Source: Agelas oroides (lineage: Eukaryota > Porifera > Demospongiae > Agelasida > Agelasidae). Taken from it: a stretch of 64,000 nt of DNA. The stretch's first letter is position 1; each line of letters opens with the position of its first letter. Under the pieces are notes generated by a model. The model worked only from the letters and a program-made list of their open reading frames with translations, was not told where the DNA came from and made no database searches. Of the stretch, positions 56,331 to 64,000 are shown piece after piece. The DNA lies in the NCBI GenBank assembly GCA_949130485.1, contig OX422194.1, positions 4,662,699 through 4,726,698 of the forward strand, in the 5' to 3' direction. The position numbers and the translations under genes are program-made.

Positions 56331-56375
56331 TACCCTGAATCTACCTCACCCCATCTTGTCCAATTCCTGTCCATT
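56330..56375. other. Direct junction between satellite A and satellite B
   Basis: The last satellite A modules read CTACCCTGAATCTACCTCAC and stop at about 56,350. The next bases, CATCTTGTCC from about 56,352, already align to satellite B. There is no unique linker, target-site duplication or transposon end. The first B monomer is 20 bp and the next several carry many substitutions and 22-bp variants, typical of an array edge. The last A monomers are also shortened: at about 56,285 a monomer lacks an internal module. Confidence 0.9.
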
Positions 56376-56976
56376 CTTGTCCCAATGCTCTCAAGTCTTG
56401 TCCTAATCCTGTCCTGTCTTGTCCCAAATGTTGTCCATTCTTGCCCTTATACTGTCCCGCTTTGTCCTAAATGAGATCCAGTCTTGTCCACACACTGCCG
56501 AGTCTTGTCCCAATGCTGTCCAGTCTTGTCGACACGCTGCCGAGTCTTGTCCCAATGCTGTCCAGTCTTGTTCAAATGCTGTCCATTCTTGTCTGAATGC
56601 TGTTCCATTTTGTCCCAATGCTTTCCCGTCTTGCTCCAATGCTGTCCATTCTTCTCCCAATGCTGTCCAGTCTTGTCCCAATGCTGTCCCATCTTGCCCC
56701 AATGCTGTAGAGTCTTGTCCCATTGCTGTCCAGTCTTGTCCCAACACTGTGCAGTCTTGTCCCAATGCTGTTTACTCTTGTCCCAATGCTGTCCCGTCTT
56801 GTCCCAATGCTGTCCATTCTTGTCCGAATGCTGTCCAGTCTTGTACCAATGCTGTCCAGTCTTGTCCCAATGCAGTTCCTTCTTGTCCCAATGCTGTCCA
56901 TTTTTGTCCCAATGCTGTCCGGTGTTCTCCCAATGCAGTCCAGTCTTGTCCCAATGCTGTCCAGTCTTGTCCCAAT
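56361..56976 (+). repeat. Satellite B, 1,000-bp-offset segment, copy 1
   Basis: Recurs at 57,361-57,976 with scattered substitutions, more of them at the left edge near the junction. The 1,000-bp offset equals 45 monomers of 21 bp, two of 22 bp and one 11-bp half-unit, and each of those odd-length units is visible in the interval. Open frames on both strands follow the 7-residue period. Confidence 0.88.
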
Positions 56977-57360
56977 GCTGTCCAGTCTTGTCCCAATGCT
57001 GTCCAGTCTTGTCCCAATGCTGTCCATTCTTGTCCGAATGCTGTCGAGACTTGTCCCAATGCTGTCCATTCTTGTCCCAATGCTGTCCTGTCTTGCCACA
57101 ATGCTGTCCAGTCTTGACCCAATGCTGTCCAATCTTGTCCCAGTCTTGTCTGAATGCTGTCCAATGTTGTGTTATTGCTGTTCTGTCTTATCCCAATGCT
57201 GTCCAGTCTTGTTTGAATGCTGTCCCGTCTTGTCCCAATGCTGTCCATTCTTGTTCGAATGCTGTCGAGACTTGTCCCAATTCTGTCCTGTCTTGTCCTA
57301 ACGCGGTCGAGTCATGTCCCAATGCTGTCCATTCTTGTCCCAATGCTGTCCCGTCTTGTC
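56977..57360 (+). repeat. Satellite B, segment related to 58.2-58.6 kb
   Basis: From about 57,040 the variant order (TCTTGCCACAATG at 57,091, the 11-bp half-unit CAATCTTGTCC at 57,130-57,140, GTGTTATTGCTGTTC) matches 58,240-58,640. The offset is 1,212 bp, rising to 1,296 bp after four extra 21-bp monomers (84 bp) in the right copy near 58,500-58,585. Confidence 0.85.
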
Positions 57361-57723
57361 CCATTCCCGTCCATTCTTGTCCCAATGCTCTCATGTCTTG
57401 TCCTAATGCTGTCCTGTCTTGTCCCAAATGCGGTCCATTCTTGCCCTTATGCTGTCCCGCCTTGTCCTAAATGAGGTCCAGTCTTGTCCACACACTGCCG
57501 AGTCTTGTCCCAATGCTGTCCAGTCTTGTCGACACGCTGCCGAGTCTTGTCCCAATGCTGTCCAGTCTTGTTCAAATGCTGTCCAGTCTTGTCCGAATGC
57601 TGTTCCATTTTGTCCCAATGCTCTCCCGTCTTGCTCCAATGCTGTCCATTCTTCTCCCAATGCTGTCCAGTCTTGTCCCAATGCTGTCCCGTCTTGCCCC
57701 AATGCTGTAGAGTCTTGTCCCAT
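57361..57723 (+). repeat. Satellite B, 1,000-bp-offset segment, copy 2 (left part)
   Basis: Copy 2 of 56,361-56,976 starts here and continues into the first 1,884-bp unit, to about 57,976. It contains the paired 22-bp variants (AAATGCGG near 57,427 and AAATGAGG near 57,470) that recur near 58,727/58,766, 60,611/60,650 and 62,495/62,534. Confidence 0.85.
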
Positions 57724-59607
57724 TGCTGTCCAGTCTTGTCCCAACACTGTGCAGTCTTGTCCCAATGCTGTTTACTCTTGTCCCAATGCTGTCCCGTCTT
57801 GTCCCAATGCTGTCCATTCTTGTCCGAATGCTGTCCAGTCTTGTACCAATGCTGTCCAGTCTTGTCCCAATGCAGTTCCTTCTTGTCCCAATGCTGTCCA
57901 TTTTTGTCTCAATGCTGTCCGGTGTTCTCCCAATGCAGTCCAGTCTTGTCCCAATGCTGTCCAGTCTTGTCCCAATTCTGTCCAGTCTTGTCCTAAAGCT
58001 GTCGAGTCATGTCCCAATGCTGTCCAGTCTTGTCCCAATGCTGTCCAGTCTTGTCCCAAAGCTATCCATTCTTGTCGCAATGCTCTCAAGTCTTGTCCTA
58101 ATGCTGTCCTGTCTTGTTCCAAATGCGGAAAATTCTTTTCCTAATGCTGTACTGCCTTGTCCTAAATGCGGTCCAGTCTTGTACTCACACTGTCGAGTCT
58201 TGTCCCAATGCTGTCCAGTCTTGTCCCAATGCTGTCGAGACTTGTCCGAATGCTGTCGAGACTTGTCCCAATGCTGTCCATTCTTGTCCCAATGCTGTCC
58301 TGTCTTGCCACAATGCTGTCCAGTCTTGACCCAATGCTGTCCAATCTTGTCCCAGTCTTGTCTGAATGCTGTCCAATGTTGTGTTATTGCTGTTCCGTCT
58401 TATCCCAATGCTGTCCAGTCTTGTTTGAATGCTGTCTCGTCTTGTCTCAATGCTGTCCATTCTTGTTTGAATGCTGTCGAGACTTGTCCCAATTCTGTCC
58501 CGTCTTGTCCCAATGCTGTCCAATCTTGTCCCAATGCTGTCCGGTGTTGTCCCAATGCTGTCCAGTCTTGTCCCAATTCTGTACAGTCTTGTCCTAACGC
58601 GGTCGAGTCATGTCCCAATGCTGTCCATTCTTGTCTCAATGCTTTCCCGTCTTGTCCTATTCCCGTCCATTCTTGTCCCAATGCTCTCAAGTCTTGTCCT
58701 AATGCTGTCCTGTCTTGTCCCAAATGCGGTCTATTCTTGCCCTTATGCTGTCCCGCCTTGTCCTAAATGAGGTCCAGTCTTGTCCACACACTGCCGAGTC
58801 TTGTCCCAATGCTGTCCAGTCTTGTCGACACGCTGCCGAGTCTTGTCCCAACGCTGTCCAGTCTTGTTCAAATGCTGTCCATTCTTGTCCGAATGCTGTT
58901 CCGTTTTGACCCAATGCTTTCCCGTCTTGCTCCAATGCTGTCCATTCTTCTCCCATTGCTGTCCAGTCTTGTCCCAACACTGTCCAGTCTTGTCCGAATG
59001 CTGTCAAGTCTGGTGTTATTGCTGTCCGGTCTTGTCCCAATGCTGTCAAGTCTTGTTCCAATGCTGTCCAGTCTCGTCCCAATACTGTCCAGTCTTGTCC
59101 CAATGCTGTCCCGTCTTGTCCCAATGCTGTCCTTTCTTGTCCGAATTGTGTCCAGTCTTGTCCCAATTCTGTCCAGTCTTGTCCCAATTCTGTCCCGTCT
59201 TGTCCCAATGCTGTCCCGTCTTGTCCCAATGTTGTCCATTCTTGTCCCAATGCTGTCCAGTCTTGTCCCAATGCTGGCGAGTCTTGTCCTAATTTAGTCC
59301 AGTCTTGTCCTAATTCTGTTCTGTCGTGTGCCAATGCTGTCCCGTCGTGTCCCAATGCTGTCAAGTCAGGTGTTATTGCTGTCCTGTCGTGTCCCAATGC
59401 TGTCAAGTCTGGTGTTATTGCTGTCGAGTCTTGTCCCAATACTGTCCATTCTTGTCCCAATGCTGTCAAGTCTGGTGTTATTGCTGTCCAGTCTTGTCCC
59501 AATGGTGTTCAGTCTTGTCCTAACGCTTTCGAGTCTTGTCCCAATAATGTCCATTCTTGTCCCAATGCTGTTCCGTCTTGTCCCAATGCTGTCCTTTCTT
59601 GTCCAAA
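57724..59607 (+). repeat. 1,884-bp higher-order unit of satellite B, copy 1
   Basis: First of three consecutive copies. Length is accounted for by 85 monomers of 21 bp, four of 22 bp (near 58,116, 58,159, 58,727 and 58,766) and one 11-bp half-unit (58,342-58,352). The left boundary is sharp: position 57,723 differs from 59,607, and identity begins at 57,724. Private variants include TGCGGAAAATTC near 58,125 and several CAAGTCTGGTGTTATTG monomers. Confidence 0.94.
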
Positions 59608-61491
59608 TGCTGTCCAGTCTTGTCCCAACACTGTGCAGTCTTGTCCCAATGCTGTTTACTCTTGTCCCAATGCTGTCCCGTCTTGTCCCAATGCTGTCCA
59701 TTCTTGTCCGAATGCTGTCCAGTCTTGTACCAATGCTGTCCAGTCTTGTCCCAATGCAGTTCCTTCTTGTCCCAATGCTGTCCATTTTTGTCTCAATGCT
59801 GTCCGGTGTTCTCCCAATGCAGTCCAGTCTTGTCCCAATGCTGTCCAGTCTTGTCCCAATTCTGTCCAGTCTTGTCCTAAAGCTGTCGAGTCATGTCCCA
59901 ATGCTGTCCAGTCTTGTCCCAATGCTGTCCAGTCTTGTCCCAAAGCTATCCATTCTTGTCGCAATGCTCTCAAGTCTTGTCCTAATGCTGTCCTGTCTTG
60001 TTCCAAATGCGGAAAATTCTTTTCCTAATGCTGTACTGCCTTGTCCTAAATGCGGTCCAGTCTTGTACTCACACTGTCGAGTCTTGTCCCAATGCTGTCC
60101 AGTCTTGTCCCAATGCTGTCGAGACTTGTCCGAATGCTGTCGAGACTTGTCCCAATGCTGTCCATTCTTGTCCCAATGCTGTCCTGTCTTGCCACAATGC
60201 TGTCCAGTCTTGACCCAATGCTGTCCAATCTTGTCCCAGTCTTGTCTGAATGCTGTCCAATGTTGTGTTATTGCTGTTCCGTCTTATCCCAATGCTGTCC
60301 AGTCTTGTTTGAATGCTGTCTCGTCTTGTCTCAATGCTGTCCATTCTTGTTTGAATGCTGTCGAGACTTGTCCCAATTCTGTCCCGTCTTGTCCCAATGC
60401 TGTCCAATCTTGTCCCAATGCTGTCCGGTGTTGTCCCAATGCTGTCCAGTCTTGTCCCAATTCTGTACAGTCTTGTCCTAACGCGGTCGAGTCATGTCCC
60501 AATGCTGTCCATTCTTGTCTCAATGCTTTCCCGTCTTGTCCTATTCCCGTCCATTCTTGTCCCAATGCTCTCAAGTCTTGTCCTAATGCTGTCCTGTCTT
60601 GTCCCAAATGCGGTCTATTCTTGCCCTTATGCTGTCCCGCCTTGTCCTAAATGAGGTCCAGTCTTGTCCACACACTGCCGAGTCTTGTCCCAATGCTGTC
60701 CAGTCTTGTCGACACGCTGCCGAGTCTTGTCCCAACGCTGTCCAGTCTTGTTCAAATGCTGTCCATTCTTGTCCGAATGCTGTTCCGTTTTGACCCAATG
60801 CTTTCCCGTCTTGCTCCAATGCTGTCCATTCTTCTCCCATTGCTGTCCAGTCTTGTCCCAACACTGTCCAGTCTTGTCCGAATGCTGTCAAGTCTGGTGT
60901 TATTGCTGTCCGGTCTTGTCCCAATGCTGTCAAGTCTTGTTCCAATGCTGTCCAGTCTCGTCCCAATACTGTCCAGTCTTGTCCCAATGCTGTCCCGTCT
61001 TGTCCCAATGCTGTCCTTTCTTGTCCGAATTGTGTCCAGTCTTGTCCCAATTCTGTCCAGTCTTGTCCCAATTCTGTCCCGTCTTGTCCCAATGCTGTCC
61101 CGTCTTGTCCCAATGTTGTCCATTCTTGTCCCAATGCTGTCCAGTCTTGTCCCAATGCTGGCGAGTCTTGTCCTAATTTAGTCCAGTCTTGTCCTAATTC
61201 TGTTCTGTCGTGTGCCAATGCTGTCCCGTCGTGTCCCAATGCTGTCAAGTCAGGTGTTATTGCTGTCCTGTCGTGTCCCAATGCTGTCAAGTCTGGTGTT
61301 ATTGCTGTCGAGTCTTGTCCCAATACTGTCCATTCTTGTCCCAATGCTGTCAAGTCTGGTGTTATTGCTGTCCAGTCTTGTCCCAATGGTGTTCAGTCTT
61401 GTCCTAACGCTTTCGAGTCTTGTCCCAATAATGTCCATTCTTGTCCCAATGCTGTTCCGTCTTGTCCCAATGCTGTCCTTTCTTGTCCAAA
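59608..61491 (+). repeat. 1,884-bp higher-order unit of satellite B, copy 2
   Basis: I saw no difference from copy 1 or copy 3 in the stretches compared, including all rare variants. Multi-frame openness gives a 440-codon plus-strand frame (59,328-60,650, spanning the copy boundary) and a 267-codon minus-strand frame (60,583-61,386). Each is repeated 1,884 bp later. Neither is considered a gene. Confidence 0.94.
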
Positions 61492-63375
61492 TGCTGTCCA
61501 GTCTTGTCCCAACACTGTGCAGTCTTGTCCCAATGCTGTTTACTCTTGTCCCAATGCTGTCCCGTCTTGTCCCAATGCTGTCCATTCTTGTCCGAATGCT
61601 GTCCAGTCTTGTACCAATGCTGTCCAGTCTTGTCCCAATGCAGTTCCTTCTTGTCCCAATGCTGTCCATTTTTGTCTCAATGCTGTCCGGTGTTCTCCCA
61701 ATGCAGTCCAGTCTTGTCCCAATGCTGTCCAGTCTTGTCCCAATTCTGTCCAGTCTTGTCCTAAAGCTGTCGAGTCATGTCCCAATGCTGTCCAGTCTTG
61801 TCCCAATGCTGTCCAGTCTTGTCCCAAAGCTATCCATTCTTGTCGCAATGCTCTCAAGTCTTGTCCTAATGCTGTCCTGTCTTGTTCCAAATGCGGAAAA
61901 TTCTTTTCCTAATGCTGTACTGCCTTGTCCTAAATGCGGTCCAGTCTTGTACTCACACTGTCGAGTCTTGTCCCAATGCTGTCCAGTCTTGTCCCAATGC
62001 TGTCGAGACTTGTCCGAATGCTGTCGAGACTTGTCCCAATGCTGTCCATTCTTGTCCCAATGCTGTCCTGTCTTGCCACAATGCTGTCCAGTCTTGACCC
62101 AATGCTGTCCAATCTTGTCCCAGTCTTGTCTGAATGCTGTCCAATGTTGTGTTATTGCTGTTCCGTCTTATCCCAATGCTGTCCAGTCTTGTTTGAATGC
62201 TGTCTCGTCTTGTCTCAATGCTGTCCATTCTTGTTTGAATGCTGTCGAGACTTGTCCCAATTCTGTCCCGTCTTGTCCCAATGCTGTCCAATCTTGTCCC
62301 AATGCTGTCCGGTGTTGTCCCAATGCTGTCCAGTCTTGTCCCAATTCTGTACAGTCTTGTCCTAACGCGGTCGAGTCATGTCCCAATGCTGTCCATTCTT
62401 GTCTCAATGCTTTCCCGTCTTGTCCTATTCCCGTCCATTCTTGTCCCAATGCTCTCAAGTCTTGTCCTAATGCTGTCCTGTCTTGTCCCAAATGCGGTCT
62501 ATTCTTGCCCTTATGCTGTCCCGCCTTGTCCTAAATGAGGTCCAGTCTTGTCCACACACTGCCGAGTCTTGTCCCAATGCTGTCCAGTCTTGTCGACACG
62601 CTGCCGAGTCTTGTCCCAACGCTGTCCAGTCTTGTTCAAATGCTGTCCATTCTTGTCCGAATGCTGTTCCGTTTTGACCCAATGCTTTCCCGTCTTGCTC
62701 CAATGCTGTCCATTCTTCTCCCATTGCTGTCCAGTCTTGTCCCAACACTGTCCAGTCTTGTCCGAATGCTGTCAAGTCTGGTGTTATTGCTGTCCGGTCT
62801 TGTCCCAATGCTGTCAAGTCTTGTTCCAATGCTGTCCAGTCTCGTCCCAATACTGTCCAGTCTTGTCCCAATGCTGTCCCGTCTTGTCCCAATGCTGTCC
62901 TTTCTTGTCCGAATTGTGTCCAGTCTTGTCCCAATTCTGTCCAGTCTTGTCCCAATTCTGTCCCGTCTTGTCCCAATGCTGTCCCGTCTTGTCCCAATGT
63001 TGTCCATTCTTGTCCCAATGCTGTCCAGTCTTGTCCCAATGCTGGCGAGTCTTGTCCTAATTTAGTCCAGTCTTGTCCTAATTCTGTTCTGTCGTGTGCC
63101 AATGCTGTCCCGTCGTGTCCCAATGCTGTCAAGTCAGGTGTTATTGCTGTCCTGTCGTGTCCCAATGCTGTCAAGTCTGGTGTTATTGCTGTCGAGTCTT
63201 GTCCCAATACTGTCCATTCTTGTCCCAATGCTGTCAAGTCTGGTGTTATTGCTGTCCAGTCTTGTCCCAATGGTGTTCAGTCTTGTCCTAACGCTTTCGA
63301 GTCTTGTCCCAATAATGTCCATTCTTGTCCCAATGCTGTTCCGTCTTGTCCCAATGCTGTCCTTTCTTGTCCAAA
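61492..63375 (+). repeat. 1,884-bp higher-order unit of satellite B, copy 3
   Basis: Third copy. Identity to copy 2 continues about 20 bp past 63,375 and then breaks (AATTCTG where copies 1 and 2 have AACACTG). The tract therefore contains three complete units and essentially no partial fourth. Confidence 0.94.
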
Positions 63376-64000
63376 TGCTGTCCAGTCTTGTCCCAATTCT
63401 GTCCAGTCTTGTCCCAATGCTGTTCCGTCTTGTCCCAATGCTGTCCTTTCTTGTCCAAATGCTGTCCAGTCTTGTCCCAATGCTGTCCAGTCTTGTCCCA
63501 ATGCTGTCGAGTCTTGTCCTAACGCTGTTGAGTCTTGTCCCAATGCTGTCCTTTCTTGTCCAAATGCTGTCCAGTCTTGTCCCAATTCTGTCCAGTCTTG
63601 TCCCAATGCTGTTCTGTGTTGTCCCAATGCTGTCCAGTCTTGTCCCAATGCTGTTGAGTTTTGTCCTAACACTGTTGAGTCTTGTCCCAATGCTGTTGAG
63701 TCTTGTCCCAATGCTGTCCAGTCTTGTCCGAATGCTGTCCAGTCTTGTCCCAATGCTGTCCAGTCTTGCCCTAATGCTGTCCATTCTTGTCCGAATGCTG
63801 TCCAGTCTTGTACCAATGCTGTCCAGTCTTGTCCCAATGCAGTTCCTTCTTGTCCCAATACTGTCCATTCTTGTCCAAATGCTGTTCTGTCTTGTCCCAA
63901 TGCTGTCCAGTCTTGTCCAAATGTTGTCGAGTCTTGTACCAATGCTGTCGAGTGTTGTCCCAATGCTGTCCAATGCTGTCCTTTCTTGTCCGAATACTGT
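63376..64000 (+). repeat. Satellite B, simple 21-bp array with small local duplications
   Basis: Beyond the 1,884-bp units the array returns to near-consensus 21-bp monomers. A short run starting with CCTTTCTTGTCCAAATG appears at 63,361, 63,445 and 63,550, with spacings of 84 and 105 bp (four and five monomers). Near 63,958-63,981 the half-unit CAATGCTGTC is doubled. The array continues past the window end. Confidence 0.9.

Larger units (their letters stand above)
1..56350 (+). repeat. Satellite A: 41-bp / 31-bp tandem array
   Basis: Continuous head-to-tail array, cut by the left window edge. The consensus 41-bp monomer reads as four modules: GACTCTACCT, CACTCTACCA, CACTCTACCC and TGGCTCGACCC. 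A frequent 31-bp form lacks about 10 bp of the last module, so CTACCC runs straight into CGACTC. Consensus base counts are C 20, T 9, A 8, G 4, so the plus strand is very C-rich and G-poor. All monomers I read lie in the same orientation. No unique sequence, transposon or gene interrupts the array. Plus-strand frames are open because the consensus has no stop in any of them. The reverse strand contains TAG and TGA in every monomer. A chromosomal structural role is inferred; the family is not one I can name. Confidence 0.97.
56351..64000 (+). repeat. Satellite B: 21-bp tandem array
   Basis: Continuous head-to-tail array running off the right window edge. The 21-bp monomer is the half-unit CAGTCTTGTCC followed by CAATGCTGTC. 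The halves match at 7 of 10 aligned positions, so the monomer looks like an old dimer of a 10/11-bp unit. Length variants are few: 22-bp monomers with AAATGCGG or AAATGAGG in place of AATGCTG, and isolated 11-bp half-units. Consensus base counts are C 7, T 7, G 4, A 3. The 21-bp length is a multiple of three and the consensus has no stop in any frame, so all six frames are open over long distances. Orientation is uniform. No gene or mobile element is seen inside. Confidence 0.97.

Noticed and set aside
1-56350. Telomeric or degenerate telomeric repeat
   Set aside because: The complement contains GGTAG and GGGTAG, but the unit is 10/41 bp and no TTAGGG-, TTTAGGG- or TTAGG-type tandem run is present.
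1-56350. CENP-B box in the CTCGACCCGAC part of the monomer
   Set aside because: The spacing does not fit the canonical motif: TTCGACCCGAC variants have G where A is needed and lack the CGGG half, and the reverse reading lacks CGAA.
59328-62534. 440-codon frames and antisense 267-codon frames in satellite B as genes or overlapping genes
   Set aside because: A 21-nt stop-free monomer opens all six frames automatically. The frames switch heptad type at 22-bp and 11-bp monomers and are duplicated with the 1,884-bp unit. Nothing supports expression.
56403-64000. Heptad repeats (7-residue period) as a coiled coil or leucine-rich protein
   Set aside because: The seven-residue period is the arithmetic result of a 21-nt DNA repeat. 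The hydrophobic pattern differs between frames and none is preferred.
1-64000. CRISPR array
   Set aside because: There are no unique spacers between repeats: the whole sequence is repeat, with monomers abutting directly. No cas-like gene is present.
1-64000. Common ancestry of satellites A and B
   Set aside because: CACTCTACC and CAGTCTTGTCC can be aligned with a 2-bp gap, but the match is short and both are pyrimidine-rich, so chance is an adequate explanation without a statistical test.
1-64000. tRNA, rRNA, snRNA or other RNA genes
   Set aside because: No cloverleaf elements, polymerase III A/B boxes in proper spacing, or conserved rRNA stretches were seen. All sequence is accounted for by the two monomers.

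Overview
The whole 64 kb window is tandemly repeated satellite DNA. I find no credible protein gene, no tRNA or rRNA, no CRISPR array and no recognisable transposon. Long arrays of short, imperfect, higher-order-organised monomers in one fixed orientation point to a eukaryotic nuclear genome, most likely constitutive heterochromatin (pericentromeric, subtelomeric or a satellite block). Nothing in the sequence identifies the clade, and I do not recognise either monomer as a named satellite family.

Layout. Positions 1 to about 56,350 are satellite A, which is cut by the left window edge. Its main monomer is 41 bp, made of three 10-bp modules (GACTCTACCT, CACTCTACCA, CACTCTACCC) and one 11-bp module (TGGCTCGACCC). 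A common 31-bp form lacks 10 bp from the last module. Positions about 56,351 to 64,000 are satellite B, cut by the right window edge. Its monomer is 21 bp, made of two related half-units (CAGTCTTGTCC and CAATGCTGTC). The two satellites meet head to tail with no spacer.

Higher-order structure. Both arrays carry nested segmental duplications. In satellite A I could trace copies at offsets of 3,971, 965, 1,682, 842, 1,209/1,210, 575, about 2,010 and 2,586, 3,480, 1,026, 1,416, 2,196, 1,457, 1,406, 3,200, 1,489 and 1,058/1,140 bp. Most offsets and internal indels can be written as small whole numbers of 41-bp and 31-bp monomers, as expected for unequal crossing-over, slippage or replication-based amplification in monomer register. 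In satellite B the offsets are 1,000, 1,296 and 1,884 bp. The 1,884-bp unit occurs three times in a row with no difference in any stretch I compared, making it the youngest-looking event in the window. The 3,480-bp pair in satellite A is next, with five differences noted.

Reading frames. Long open frames are present but come from the monomers. Satellite A has no stop in any plus-strand frame of the consensus, and 41 is not a multiple of 3, so frames rotate with a 123-nt (41-residue) period. Satellite B is 21 nt with no stop in any of six frames, so it gives 7-residue periodic frames on both strands at once. Starts and ends are set by single point variants (CTGG to CATGG, CTCGA to CTAGA), not by gene structure. 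I therefore annotate no CDS.

The points most worth a second look are the triple 1,884-bp repeat, the direct A/B junction, a 14-bp palindrome-forming insertion (19,669-19,682, copied at 23,149-23,162) that looks like a fold-back template switch, the mutational decay focused on the two CpGs of the 41-bp monomer, and the shared roughly 10-bp modular design of two otherwise different satellites.
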